Of a stretch of 64,000 nt of DNA, positions 18,502 to 27,617 are shown in pieces; position 1 is the first letter of the stretch, and each line of letters opens with the position of its first letter. The position numbers and the translations under genes were made by a program. Below the pieces are notes generated by a model. The model had not been told where the DNA came from and did not search any database. It was given only the letters and a program-made list of their open reading frames with translations. The stretch is taken from assembly GCF_014855515.1 (NCBI RefSeq), contig NZ_JACYFK010000001.1:186001-250000 (forward strand), written 5' to 3'. The DNA is from Euzebyella marina (GTDB lineage: Bacteria > Bacteroidota > Bacteroidia > Flavobacteriales > Flavobacteriaceae).

Positions 18502-19737
18502 TTATTTATCCAATAACAGCAACAACTCTTCGGTTATCACTTCGGCTAATTCCGGAGTGTTTACGTTTACATCTACCTCAACTACTTTTATCTTCGGGTC
18601 TAGATGCTCACATAGAGACTTAAAAAGTTGCTTATCGGCCTCTGCGTCATAAAACACCTCACCTTTAGCCCCTATTTTAGATAATCCGTTCAAGGGAAGA
18701 ACAACGGTAACGGCGTTCTTTGAACTGTTCAACCTTTCAGCAATTTGCCTGCCCAGTATATCGTTCTCTTCTTTATTCGTTCTCATAAGGGTTACGTCGG
18801 GGGCCCATGAGAACAAATGCCTGTCTTGGTATTTTTCAGGAACCGTACTTTTCGCGGCAAAATTCACCATATCAATACACCCGGGAACCACCACTTGCGG
18901 AAGGCCCATTTTTGAGGCAGATTTTAATCTATGGGGACCAGCGCTACAGATACCCCCGCACAGCTCATCAGCCAATTCAGTGGTCGTAAGGTCAAGTACG
19001 GCGTCAAAAACACCTTCTTCCATTAAAGACTCCATCGTTTTGCCTCCGGTACCTACGGCATGAAAAGCCAGAACATCGTATCCTTTTGACTTTAAGATTT
19101 CAGAAGCCCTATTCGCACATACGGTGGTGTTACCAAATACACTAAGGGCTATACTGCCTTTGGTATCGCTATCTTTCAAAGGCACGATATTGGCCATTCC
19201 TAAAATGGCACCTGCGGCTTGATTGATCAACACCCTACTTATGCGATTAAGACCCGCTACATCAACAATTGAAGGCATCAGAACAATATCTTTATCCTCA
19301 ATCTTTTCTGATAAATCTTTAGTGGCCAAGGTACTCAAACACAGTTTTGGCACACCGAATGGTAGGGTTTTCATAGCTTCTATAGCAACAAAGGTACCAC
19401 CGCCACCGCCCATTCCGATAACTGCATTTATCTCATTCTTTTGGAAAAGGTTTGCCAGAATTTGTCCTGCTCCTTTACCCATGACAATAAGCGCTTCTCC
19501 TCTATCGTTCGCCTCCCTCAATGCTGCGATGTTTAGTTCTGCAGCCTCAGCAACCTTATCAGCCTCAAAATTTACAGCAAACCGGTCGGTACTGCCTAAA
19601 ACACCCGTATTAATGGAAACTACCTCAGCACCTCCTTTTGTTAAACAACTATGTAGGTAGGCGAAATCTTCTGCTTTGGTATCAAAACAGCCCACCATCG
19701 CCACCTTAGTCTTTTCACTCATATGCTTATTAATCAT
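18502..19737 (-). CDS. Tm-1-like ATP-binding protein (UPF0261)
   Basis: The 411-residue cytoplasmic protein matches the UPF0261/Tm-1-like family: the MVGCFDTKAEDFAYL opening, the nucleotide-binding glycine run VIGMGGGGGT, the LMPSIVDVAGLNRIS segment and the VVPGCIDMVNF motif. The ATG at 19737 overlaps the stop of the preceding GH43 gene as ATGA, which supports this start and translational coupling; ATG at 19722 is an alternative. Together with the next gene it reproduces the two halves of plant Tm-1. The metabolic role is unknown; its place in a glycan locus suggests handling of an unusual sugar-derived acid or phosphate, which is inference. Confidence 0.93.
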   Translation of the reverse strand: MINKHMSEKTKVAMVGCFDTKAEDFAYLHSCLTKGGAEVVSINTGVLGSTDRFAVNFEADKVAEAAELNIAALREANDRGEALIVMGKGAGQILANLFQKNEINAVIGMGGGGGTFVAIEAMKTLPFGVPKLCLSTLATKDLSEKIEDKDIVLMPSIVDVAGLNRISRVLINQAAGAILGMANIVPLKDSDTKGSIALSVFGNTTVCANRASEILKSKGYDVLAFHAVGTGGKTMESLMEEGVFDAVLDLTTTELADELCGGICSAGPHRLKSASKMGLPQVVVPGCIDMVNFAAKSTVPEKYQDRHLFSWAPDVTLMRTNKEENDILGRQIAERLNSSKNAVTVVLPLNGLSKIGAKGEVFYDAEADKQLFKSLCEHLDPKIKVVEVDVNVNTPELAEVITEELLLLLDK

Positions 19738-20717
19738 TTTTTGCCCTCAAGTTGCAAAAACCTAAATGTGTTTTTATCAATGCTTATTTCTTCGTGCCCT
19801 TCGTCACCGTCGCTAAATACTAATTTGACAATTGCAGTGCGTCTCGGCTGTACCTTTGAATCATCAAAATGGGTATGAAAGACATAATACAAAGAACCGT
19901 CTTCATGCTCTAGAATATCTCCGTGGCCTGTTCCGTTGATTCCTAAAATCTCTTTGGTAATAAAAGGTCCGTTTTTAGATTTGGTCCAAGGACCTAAAGG
20001 ATGATTGCTAGTGGCATAGCCAACGGCATAATCAGGATTACGAAAATCATTCGCGGAATAAATCATGTAATAAATTCCGTTTCTCTTCAAAATAGTAGGC
20101 CCTTCGGTTACGGGCCATTCGCTATCCCACGTATTTTCCCAAGGCAATTCGCCAGAAATACATTCTTTTAACGTCTCAGGTTTTATGGTCTCTAACGAGT
20201 CTTCAAGTTCAGCTACAAAAATTCGGTTACCCTCCGTCAACCTTACATGGTAAAGGTATTTTTTATCGTCATCATCAAAATAAATAAAGGGATCTATCTG
20301 CCTTACGGGAGCCTGCAAGTCTTTCTTTTCTTTATTCTTAAAAGGACCGGAAGGATGGCTCGAAGTAGCCAATGCGATGTGCTCATCGGCAGTATAGGCC
20401 ATATAATATTTAGAGTCGTACTTAAATATTTGTGGAGCCCAAAAGCCCTTTGTACCAAATGCATCTCCCTTTCTCATGGCCAACCCTTTTGACGGGCCAG
20501 AGGGACCTTGCCAGTCAACTAAATCTTTGGAAGTATAGACCAAGAAACCTTTATCCTTTCCCATTTTTGGATCTCCGGTGGTTCCATATAAATAATATGT
20601 ACCATCTTCTTGAAAAATAGTCGGATCGGCCAACAAAGGATTTGCCGAGGAATCTTGACCATAACTGCTAAAAAGAATGCCGATAAAAATGGATAGAAAA
20701 GAAATACTATATCTCAT
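19734..20717 (-). CDS. Glycoside hydrolase family 43-like enzyme
   Basis: The 327-residue secreted protein has a signal peptide ending near SSYGQ and the five-bladed GH43 propeller. The catalytic triad is recognisable: D31 in LLADPTIF (base), the Asp in RQIDPFIYF (pKa modulator) and the Glu in VTEGPTIL (acid). GH43 enzymes typically remove alpha-L-arabinofuranosyl, beta-D-xylosyl or related residues. It is 11 bases from the mutarotase gene and overlaps the Tm-1-like gene by four bases. It differs clearly from the other two GH43 genes of the locus, so separate linkages are likely. Confidence 0.93.
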   Translation of the reverse strand: MRYSISFLSIFIGILFSSYGQDSSANPLLADPTIFQEDGTYYLYGTTGDPKMGKDKGFLVYTSKDLVDWQGPSGPSKGLAMRKGDAFGTKGFWAPQIFKYDSKYYMAYTADEHIALATSSHPSGPFKNKEKKDLQAPVRQIDPFIYFDDDDKKYLYHVRLTEGNRIFVAELEDSLETIKPETLKECISGELPWENTWDSEWPVTEGPTILKRNGIYYMIYSANDFRNPDYAVGYATSNHPLGPWTKSKNGPFITKEILGINGTGHGDILEHEDGSLYYVFHTHFDDSKVQPRRTAIVKLVFSDGDEGHEEISIDKNTFRFLQLEGKK

Positions 20718-20728
20718 TGGTAGGTACT

Positions 20729-21907
20729 TTATTTTGTGGAAAAACGGTATTCAGTCATCGTATGATACTCTTCTCCCGGGTTTAATCTAATGGTCGGAAA
20801 ATTCTTTTGGTTGGGCGAATCTGGGTAATGTTGGGTTTCAAGACAGAAAGCGGATCGATGTTCATCGCGTGCGCCCGACTTTAACTTATTCTCTGCATTC
20901 ATGAAATTACCACTATAGAATTGCACGCCGGGTTCGGTCGTGAAGACTTCCATAACCACACCTGATTTGTCGCCTACTACCGTAGCGGCCTGCTTTAAAG
21001 AATTGTTCGTTTCATCGCTAAGAACGAAATTATGATCGTAGCCACCTCCATATTTAATTTGAGTATCTTCCGCTTCAATTCGCTCCCCTATTCTATGAGG
21101 TTCTGTAAAATCAAAAGGAGTGTTCTTTACCGCTTTTAACTCTCCCGTAGGAATCAAGGTTTCATCGACCGGGGTAAACTTATCGGCATACAATATCATT
21201 TCATGGTCTAAAATGTTACCACTGCCCTCTCCATTCAAATTGAAATAAGCGTGATTGGTAAGGTTAACAATGGTCGGCTTGTCGGTTACCGCATCGTATT
21301 CAATTCTTAGGGTGTTAGGCTTTATCAAATGGTAAGTTACCTTCGCATCTAGAGCCCCAGGAAAACCTTCTTCCATATCTTCCGACAAATAATTCAATAC
21401 CAACGTAGTATCATTACTAGACTCTACTTTCCAAACTTTATCTTGAAAACCGTTCGGCCCCCCATGCAAGGCATTTTCACCATTATTGGTCTCTACCGAA
21501 TAGTTCTTGCCATCTATGCTGAATTTACCTCCTGCGATTCGATTGCCCACCCTTCCTATCAAAGCTCCGAAATAAGATTCCGGACCATCGATATATTCTT
21601 TGACACTGCCACGCCCAATAACCACATCTACCCATTCGCCTTTGGTATCTGGCGTAAACAGGCCCACTATTCTTCCACCATAATTGGTGATAGCTACTTC
21701 AATATCATCATTTTTAAGCCAATAGAGTTTTACTTGATTACCATCGACAATCGTATCAAAAGCCCCGGCATTAAGATTTTTGGCTCTGGTCTCCATAACC
21801 TCAGTGGCCTCTTCTTGTTGCGGTTGACCCTGCTTCTTTTCTTGTTTGCATGAAAAAACTACCGTTAGCAAAATGCTTAAAGCAAATAATTTCAGTTTCA
21901 TAATCAT
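20729..21907 (-). CDS. Aldose 1-epimerase (mutarotase) lipoprotein
   Basis: The 392-residue protein is a GalM-type mutarotase with an N-terminal lipoprotein signal (VVFSC, from ATG at 21907 or 21901). Active-site blocks are visible: NGENALHGGPNGF with the first His, LTNHAYFNLNG with the second His, GGYDHNFVL, and the TTEPGVQFYSGNF segment containing the catalytic Glu. It interconverts alpha and beta anomers of released aldoses. Being lipid-anchored, it works outside the cytoplasm, next to the glycosidases. Gaps of 7 and 11 bases place it in the operon. Confidence 0.95.
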   Translation of the reverse strand: MIMKLKLFALSILLTVVFSCKQEKKQGQPQQEEATEVMETRAKNLNAGAFDTIVDGNQVKLYWLKNDDIEVAITNYGGRIVGLFTPDTKGEWVDVVIGRGSVKEYIDGPESYFGALIGRVGNRIAGGKFSIDGKNYSVETNNGENALHGGPNGFQDKVWKVESSNDTTLVLNYLSEDMEEGFPGALDAKVTYHLIKPNTLRIEYDAVTDKPTIVNLTNHAYFNLNGEGSGNILDHEMILYADKFTPVDETLIPTGELKAVKNTPFDFTEPHRIGERIEAEDTQIKYGGGYDHNFVLSDETNNSLKQAATVVGDKSGVVMEVFTTEPGVQFYSGNFMNAENKLKSGARDEHRSAFCLETQHYPDSPNQKNFPTIRLNPGEEYHTMTEYRFSTK

Positions 21908-21914
21908 ACTTTTT

Positions 21915-23621
21915 TTAATTTGGAGCAGGGTAAACTTGGTATTTGCCAGCCAGTTCTTCCCATTCTTTCGCTAATTCTTTTACTTCTTTATGATGGGTAG
22001 CGGCCAAATTGACCTGTTCCGTTTTATCGTTCGATAGGTTATATAGTTCCCACGGTTGTCCAGCATCTAACCTTACCAATTTTAAATCTCCTTTACGTAG
22101 TGCTTGAGAACCGAAATGTTCCCAAAAAAAAGTTTCTTGTGTGGGTCGACTGGAACTGCCATTTAATAAAGGAATCAAACTGCTACCAGGAGTTGGGGTT
22201 ATTGACCTTCCATCAAATTCTGTTGGATAAGTACCGCCAGAGACTTCTACACAGGTTGCCATAATATCACTCACGTGGGCCGGCACTGTTCTAACCTCCC
22301 CATTATTCTTTAGTTCTTTTGGCCACGACGCTATAAACGGAGTATTGATACCACCTTCGAAGACTTTGGCCTTCCAAAACCGAAAGGGGGTATTTACGGT
22401 ATGGGCCCACTGCGGACCGATACCTGAAAGAACCGTTTGAGGCCCGGGAAGCACTTCTTTATTAACAGGAAATTGAACCTGTTGGCCATTTCGTGTACTT
22501 CCTGCCCTGTCGAAACCAGGGCCATAGTTAGAGGGTCTTTCTGAACTCGCCCCGTTATCGGAGAGAAAGAGTACCAACGTATTTTCTAGTTCGCCGGTCT
22601 CTTCGAGTTTGTTCATCAACTCGCCAATGGTTCTATCCATAACATCGACCATAGCAGCATGTACGGCCATAGCGCGTACATCCCATTCTTTATCGGAATT
22701 ATTTTCCCAATTTAATTCGGGAAACATAAATTCTGGCAATTTAGTATCTTCAGATATCAATCCCTTTTCTACCAAATTTTTATGTCGTTCTTCCCTAATA
22801 GCTTGCCAGCCCTTCTCGTATTTATCAACATACTTTTGAATTATACTATCAGGGGCTTGAAGGGGCCAATGGGGGGCACAATGGGCCACGTACAAGAAAA
22901 ATGGATTTTCTTTTTTAGAAAACTCGTTTACATAGGCAACAGCCGAATCTCCTATAGCTTGCGTATGATAATAATCTTCGGGTACCTTTTCTACCTGCTG
23001 GTTGCCATTGACCAAACTAAATGGATCAAAATAATCGACCACACCCCAGATATTGCCATAGAATTTATCGAATCCTCTTGCGGTAGGGTATGTTTTTAAA
23101 TCGGAAAACGGGCCGTAGTTTTCTTGATGAGCCAACCATTTGAGTTGTTTCTCACCTCCTAAATCATTCGTTTCAGAAACATGCCATTTACCTACCATAC
23201 CCGTTTGATACCCTTCTTTTTTCAGTACCTCGGCAATAGTAACAGTATTTTCGTTCAATGTACCTTGATAACCCGGCAGACCTGCATCCATTGTCATTCT
23301 ACCCAGACCCGCTTGGTGTGGATATAACCCAGTGAGCAAAGAAGCCCTCGTGGGGCAACAGCGGGAAGTATTATAAAATGAAGTAGACCTTATACCTGTC
23401 GCAGCCAGACGGTCTAGGTTCGGTGTATTTATTTCGCCCCCGTAACAACCTAAATCTGAAAAACCGAGATCATCGGCCATTATGATTACAATATTTGGCC
23501 TATCGTCTTTCTTAGGTTGAACTTTATATGTTTGCGACTTAGCATCACTACCAATCGAGAAAAAGGTAATGACCAAAAGGCTTGATAAAACTATCGATAT
23601 GTAGGTTGCAATTTTTAACAC
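21915..23621 (-). CDS. Arylsulfatase-type sulfatase (family S1)
   Basis: The protein has 568 residues from a GTG at 23621. That start opens a signal peptide (LKIATYISIVLSSLLVITFF) and leaves 28 bases to the previous gene. An ATG at 23720 would add 33 residues and overlap that gene by 71 bases. The formylglycine site is C88 in RCCPTRASLLTG, a CxPxR motif with Thr instead of the common Ser. Metal ligands are in IIMADDLGFSD and FLSDNGASSE, and the tail has the usual WELYNLSNDKTEQVNLA. It presumably desulfates the glycan attacked by the neighbouring GH43 enzymes. It is unlike the 5383 sulfatase, so probably a different subfamily. Confidence 0.92.
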   Translation of the reverse strand: MLKIATYISIVLSSLLVITFFSIGSDAKSQTYKVQPKKDDRPNIVIIMADDLGFSDLGCYGGEINTPNLDRLAATGIRSTSFYNTSRCCPTRASLLTGLYPHQAGLGRMTMDAGLPGYQGTLNENTVTIAEVLKKEGYQTGMVGKWHVSETNDLGGEKQLKWLAHQENYGPFSDLKTYPTARGFDKFYGNIWGVVDYFDPFSLVNGNQQVEKVPEDYYHTQAIGDSAVAYVNEFSKKENPFFLYVAHCAPHWPLQAPDSIIQKYVDKYEKGWQAIREERHKNLVEKGLISEDTKLPEFMFPELNWENNSDKEWDVRAMAVHAAMVDVMDRTIGELMNKLEETGELENTLVLFLSDNGASSERPSNYGPGFDRAGSTRNGQQVQFPVNKEVLPGPQTVLSGIGPQWAHTVNTPFRFWKAKVFEGGINTPFIASWPKELKNNGEVRTVPAHVSDIMATCVEVSGGTYPTEFDGRSITPTPGSSLIPLLNGSSSRPTQETFFWEHFGSQALRKGDLKLVRLDAGQPWELYNLSNDKTEQVNLAATHHKEVKELAKEWEELAGKYQVYPAPN

Positions 23622-23649
23622 TAGTTTTTTGCCTTTCGGATTGTATTTT

Positions 23650-24807
23650 TTAATTCTGCAATGGTCTTGGAATCGGTTCCGTGGTTGGGCCATCGACCAC
23701 CAAAGTGCCGTCTTCTTCAATATTCATCTGGTCAATAAAAACAACTCTATTTTCTCCTGTTGCCTGTGTACGACCATGGTAAACAGTGTACATTTTTTTT
23801 CCACCATCTAGAAATAAGACCATGTTATGACCGGTTCCGGTAACATTGCCGCCCTTATCTATATTCTTCTGTAAAACAGGGTTGTTATCTGCCTTTTGAT
23901 AAGGACCTAATGGCGAATTAGATGTGGCATAACCCACCGCATAATTTGGGCCTGCGTAGTGGTTTGCCGAATACATCATGTAATAAGTGCCGTTATTTTT
24001 AAAGGTAAAAGAACCTTCTGTCCATCTTCTATTTACTTCTTTCGAAGTAACCGAACGACTTTCCCATTCGGCATTACGGTCGTTCATTTCAAGCGGTGGC
24101 CTAAGTAGTAATTGGGGTTCGCCGATAACACTTTTAAAATCAGCTGCCAATTCTACCCCATAGACCCAACTTTCTTCAATTTCGTCATACAGACCTTCTT
24201 TTTTGGCCCATTCAGAAATCTCACTCTCTACAGGATGTTTGTAGCAAACCCTCGAATAATAAAGGTAAAATTTACCATCGTCATCTTTAAAGACATTCGC
24301 GTCTATAATAGGATACCCGGGATCAAATAAAGGTTGGTCGGTCAAATCTTTAAAAGGACCTTTAGGACTATCGGAAATAGCCACCCCAATCTTGAAATTT
24401 TCAAGTTCATTGTTGGGATTATCCTTATAATCGGCACTGAAAAACAAGAAATACTGATTTTCAAATTTGTACACTTCGGGCGCCCAAAAGTTCTTCTGAG
24501 TCCAAGATGCTTCGGTATTTCCTTCATAAATACGGCCTTCGAACTTCCAGTTCACCAAATCATTTGATGAATAGGTAGCAAAGCCATTTTCAACTTGGCC
24601 TGTTCCATACATATAAAAAGTGCGATCGCCATTATCCAACACAAATGGATCCCCAAATTCAACATCTATCGGGTTAGAAAACGTTTCAACAGCTACTTCT
24701 TTAACTTGTTTTTTTTCAACCTTCTCCTTACACGAACAGAATAAGACGGTTGACATACAAATGCCCAAAAAGAAAGTTCTATATGTAGAAGCTCTAAAAT
24801 CTATCAT
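23650..24807 (-). CDS. Glycoside hydrolase family 43-like lipoprotein
   Basis: The 385-residue protein has a lipoprotein signal (LFCSC, Cys26 region). The GH43 propeller is clear: Asp in VEFGDPFVL, Asp in PIIDANVFKDDDG, and Glu in RWTEGSFTF, followed by YYMMYSANHY. It should release a terminal pentose or galactose-like residue in the periplasm or at the surface. It is the first gene after the stem-loop that separates the SusCD-DUF3823 genes from the enzyme genes, and lies 28 bases before the sulfatase start. Confidence 0.92.
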   Translation of the reverse strand: MIDFRASTYRTFFLGICMSTVLFCSCKEKVEKKQVKEVAVETFSNPIDVEFGDPFVLDNGDRTFYMYGTGQVENGFATYSSNDLVNWKFEGRIYEGNTEASWTQKNFWAPEVYKFENQYFLFFSADYKDNPNNELENFKIGVAISDSPKGPFKDLTDQPLFDPGYPIIDANVFKDDDGKFYLYYSRVCYKHPVESEISEWAKKEGLYDEIEESWVYGVELAADFKSVIGEPQLLLRPPLEMNDRNAEWESRSVTSKEVNRRWTEGSFTFKNNGTYYMMYSANHYAGPNYAVGYATSNSPLGPYQKADNNPVLQKNIDKGGNVTGTGHNMVLFLDGGKKMYTVYHGRTQATGENRVVFIDQMNIEEDGTLVVDGPTTEPIPRPLQN

Positions 24808-24864
24808 TATATTTTTGCCTTTAAGTTAGGCATTCATTGTTTATAGCCTAGTCTTTTATTGAAA

Positions 24865-24894
24865 TACCGGGCTCCGTACCACGGAAGCCCGGTA
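24865..24894 (-). promoter_or_regulatory. Strong stem-loop between the SusCD genes and the enzyme genes
   Basis: Bases 24865-24877 can pair with 24881-24894 (TACCGGGCT with AGCCCGGTA, then CCGT with ACGG, one bulged base, three-base loop). Neither side has a proper T run, so it is probably a leaky terminator or an mRNA 3'-end stabiliser rather than a full stop. It would let SusC/SusD transcripts outnumber those of the enzymes downstream. Confidence 0.55.
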
Positions 24895-25005
24895 AAACCT
24901 CAAGATAAGTAACTACTAACAACTCAACATTAGCCAATCATTAAGATACTCTTCCCTTTATTCATCTGCACCATCTCTCGCTTCATTACAGGGAAAAGCA
25001 ATGTA

Positions 25006-25695
25006 TTACAAGTTTAACTTTTCAACAGGTGTATAAATCATATCTTCAATACCCTCTACCTTTACCCCGATACGGGCAAAAATGTAGTCTTGATCCGGTT
25101 TTTTGGCATCCTCGGGTATATCTACCGACATTGAAAGGTTGCTCAAATCACTTAAATCGGCATCGACCTGGGCAATGCTTCCTTCACCCCCACTGTTGGT
25201 ATCGACAAACTGGGTTCTGTTGATTACCAAGGTAACACGTTCAACGGCCCTGCCATTTGCACCAGTAATTATTTGATCAACACCGCAAGTGCCGCTTACC
25301 GTTCCGGAAGATTGCGAAAACTGAGCCCCACGGATCATATAATAAGGAGTAACATTGAGGTCCATAGTTTTGTTTCCGCTTAGATTAAAATACAGAGTAT
25401 CGGAGGAAGCTCTAAATGGACCTTCACCCGGTAGAAAAATCAATTTATAGTCTCCGGAAAAAAGTCTGCTGCTAAAGCTTCCGTCTTGAGCTATAGCTAC
25501 GTCAATAGGCGCTGGGCTGCCATAGCCCGATTGCCATAATTCAAACCTTACCTGGTTTCTCGCAACTGGTATCGCTTGACCCTCATATACAATATTTCCA
25601 GTAAAGTCGGCATCAGGTTCATTGAAGTTATCCAATTCACATGAGGCAGAAACCGCTAGTACAAGTAAGGCCAGTATATAGAATTTTACTTTCAT
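25006..25695 (-). CDS. DUF3823-family surface lipoprotein (SusE-position glycan-binding candidate)
   Basis: The 229-residue lipoprotein (lipobox SASC before ELDNFNEPDA) matches the DUF3823 family: the TGNIVYEGQAIPV domain, an RFELWQSGYG strand and a second beta domain from about residue 130. It lies 19 bases after SusD, the place normally held by SusE/SusF-type surface glycan-binding proteins. A glycan-binding role is inferred from position. It has no catalytic motif. Confidence 0.88.
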   Translation of the reverse strand: MKVKFYILALLVLAVSASCELDNFNEPDADFTGNIVYEGQAIPVARNQVRFELWQSGYGSPAPIDVAIAQDGSFSSRLFSGDYKLIFLPGEGPFRASSDTLYFNLSGNKTMDLNVTPYYMIRGAQFSQSSGTVSGTCGVDQIITGANGRAVERVTLVINRTQFVDTNSGGEGSIAQVDADLSDLSNLSMSVDIPEDAKKPDQDYIFARIGVKVEGIEDMIYTPVEKLNL

Positions 25696-25714
25696 GTTCT
25701 TTAGTTTTCTAGTT

Positions 25715-27604
25715 TTATTGATTAGGATTTCTGACCAGCTTCGGATTATTGTTAATCAATCCCTGACCGATTTCAGAGTAATAGTTTCCTAAGCGGAACC
25801 TATCGGATCCAGTAATTCGGGAAAGTCTATTGATTCTGTACAACCATTTGCCATCATTAGCGTCACCTGGATTATAGTACTTGTAAGGCCAGATGTTGTA
25901 CGGCTGTGTTTCTCTTTTGGTGGCAACACCGATGTTCTCGGTAACCTCTTCGGGGGAAATCGGGTTACCATCCAAAATGACATGAGCAAGTCTCCATCTT
26001 TTCAAATCAAAGAAATGAAGACCCTCAAAAGCTAATTCAACATATCTCTCATGTACTATTTTATCGAAGGTAACATCAGCAGCGGTCAATGGCACAGTAA
26101 GACCTGCCCTTTCGCGAACATCGTTCAAATAATCAGCAGCCAAATCTGGTTGGTTAAGCTCAAAAGCAGCTTCAGCAGCGTTCAATAACACCTCTGCATA
26201 ACGATACCTGATGAACCAAACATCACTTTGAGTACCTCTTCTACCTGATCCAGTTGCCGGATCTTGGTATTTTCTAATGTAAAAACCTGTCTGTGCCGTG
26301 AACTCGAGTCCATCGATTGGCCCATCGAAACCTACCACCTGCACTTGTCCGGTCATTCCAGGAAGTTCTTTTTGTTGACCTCTTGAATCACCGCTAACAA
26401 CAGAACCATCTGCCAAAACTACACCGGCCCAAATATCAACATCGGTAGACTTGAACTTGCTTCCTGGAAGAATAACCGTTCCTGCCAGGCGGGCATCCCT
26501 ACCTTGAAAGATATCTCCGATATTATCAAAATATACCGGAGCACCGCCGATTTCATTTTCAAGTGGTGCGTAAGTACCATCCAACAATTCAAATGATTGA
26601 ACAAACTGTAGACTTGGATTGATACGCCCACCTTCTTCTTCTTCGGCTCCGAATCTTGGTTGGTTCACAATGGTATAACCATGGGTTTTACCTCCACCTA
26701 CTAGATAATCTTCAACAAAAATAGCTTCTGGGTTGTTCGCCTTATCGTAAAAGATGCTGGAGAAGTTTTCAGAAAGATCAGGCTTCTTGGTATAAAGACC
26801 GTAGCCACCTGCTTCGCCATTGATGATTGCTTCGGAAGCTTCCAAGGCTTTTGTGTAATATTCGTTGGCTCTTGAGGCCGGTATACCCACCTCACCGCCA
26901 GGCAATGAAACTTGTGGTGTTGTAGCACCGTACTTGGCAATCGAAGCGGCATATAGTGCAGCTCTGGCCTGCATGGCCAGAACGGCACCTTTGGTAGCCC
27001 TTGATTTGGTATTGGCGTCGTTTGGCAATATATCTTTCAATGCTTCAGCTTCACTGATCACAAAATCATAAATAGCGGCCTCTGTTTCACGTGGATGCTG
27101 CAAATAAGAAGCATCACCGCTGAAATCGTACGTTTCCGATTCAAGAATAAGCGGAACCCCACCCATTCTTTTTACCATTTCAAAATAATAGGAAGCTCTC
27201 AAGAATCTAGCCTCTGCCAAGAATCTGGTCTTGTCTTCCTCGGTCAGTTCGGTAGCCTCGGAGCAACGTTCAAGAAACAAATTGATTTCCCTTATATACG
27301 CATAGTCCCAAGTGCCCCAAGCTCCGTAGCCCCAACCATCGTTTTGAAATTCAGGGTATCTACCCGCTTCAGACCAATAGGCGACATTAAAGCCGGCTAG
27401 AGAAGCCCAGTCTTCAACCGTACCAAAATCATAATACCTATTATACAGGTCTGCCAATACCGAAAGTGTGGTTTTTGGATCAGAGAATATCTGTTCTTGT
27501 GTTAAAATCGAGGTAGACGGCCGATCTAAAAACTCTTCGTCATTCTTAGAGCAACTCCATATTGCTACACTCGCAATTAGTAGTAAATAAATATGCTTTT
27601 TCAT
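25715..27604 (-). CDS. susD: SusD/RagB-type nutrient-binding outer membrane lipoprotein
   Basis: The 629-residue lipoprotein (lipobox IWSC before SKNDEEFLDRPS) is a SusD family member. Typical blocks include the TPR-like helices (FLAEARFLRASYYFEMVKR), VLAMQARAALYAASIAKYG, IRYRYAEVLLNAAEAAFEL and the C-terminal FEGLHFFDLKRWRLA. It is the lid of the SusC channel and binds oligosaccharide at the cell surface. It starts 13 bases after the susC stop. Confidence 0.97.
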   Translation of the reverse strand: MKKHIYLLLIASVAIWSCSKNDEEFLDRPSTSILTQEQIFSDPKTTLSVLADLYNRYYDFGTVEDWASLAGFNVAYWSEAGRYPEFQNDGWGYGAWGTWDYAYIREINLFLERCSEATELTEEDKTRFLAEARFLRASYYFEMVKRMGGVPLILESETYDFSGDASYLQHPRETEAAIYDFVISEAEALKDILPNDANTKSRATKGAVLAMQARAALYAASIAKYGATTPQVSLPGGEVGIPASRANEYYTKALEASEAIINGEAGGYGLYTKKPDLSENFSSIFYDKANNPEAIFVEDYLVGGGKTHGYTIVNQPRFGAEEEEGGRINPSLQFVQSFELLDGTYAPLENEIGGAPVYFDNIGDIFQGRDARLAGTVILPGSKFKSTDVDIWAGVVLADGSVVSGDSRGQQKELPGMTGQVQVVGFDGPIDGLEFTAQTGFYIRKYQDPATGSGRRGTQSDVWFIRYRYAEVLLNAAEAAFELNQPDLAADYLNDVRERAGLTVPLTAADVTFDKIVHERYVELAFEGLHFFDLKRWRLAHVILDGNPISPEEVTENIGVATKRETQPYNIWPYKYYNPGDANDGKWLYRINRLSRITGSDRFRLGNYYSEIGQGLINNNPKLVRNPNQ

Positions 27605-27617
27605 TTTTCGATCAATT

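Noticed and set aside
23622-23720. Longer start of the second sulfatase
   Set aside because: It would overlap the previous gene by 71 bases and put a polar segment before the signal peptide; the GTG at 23621 fits better.
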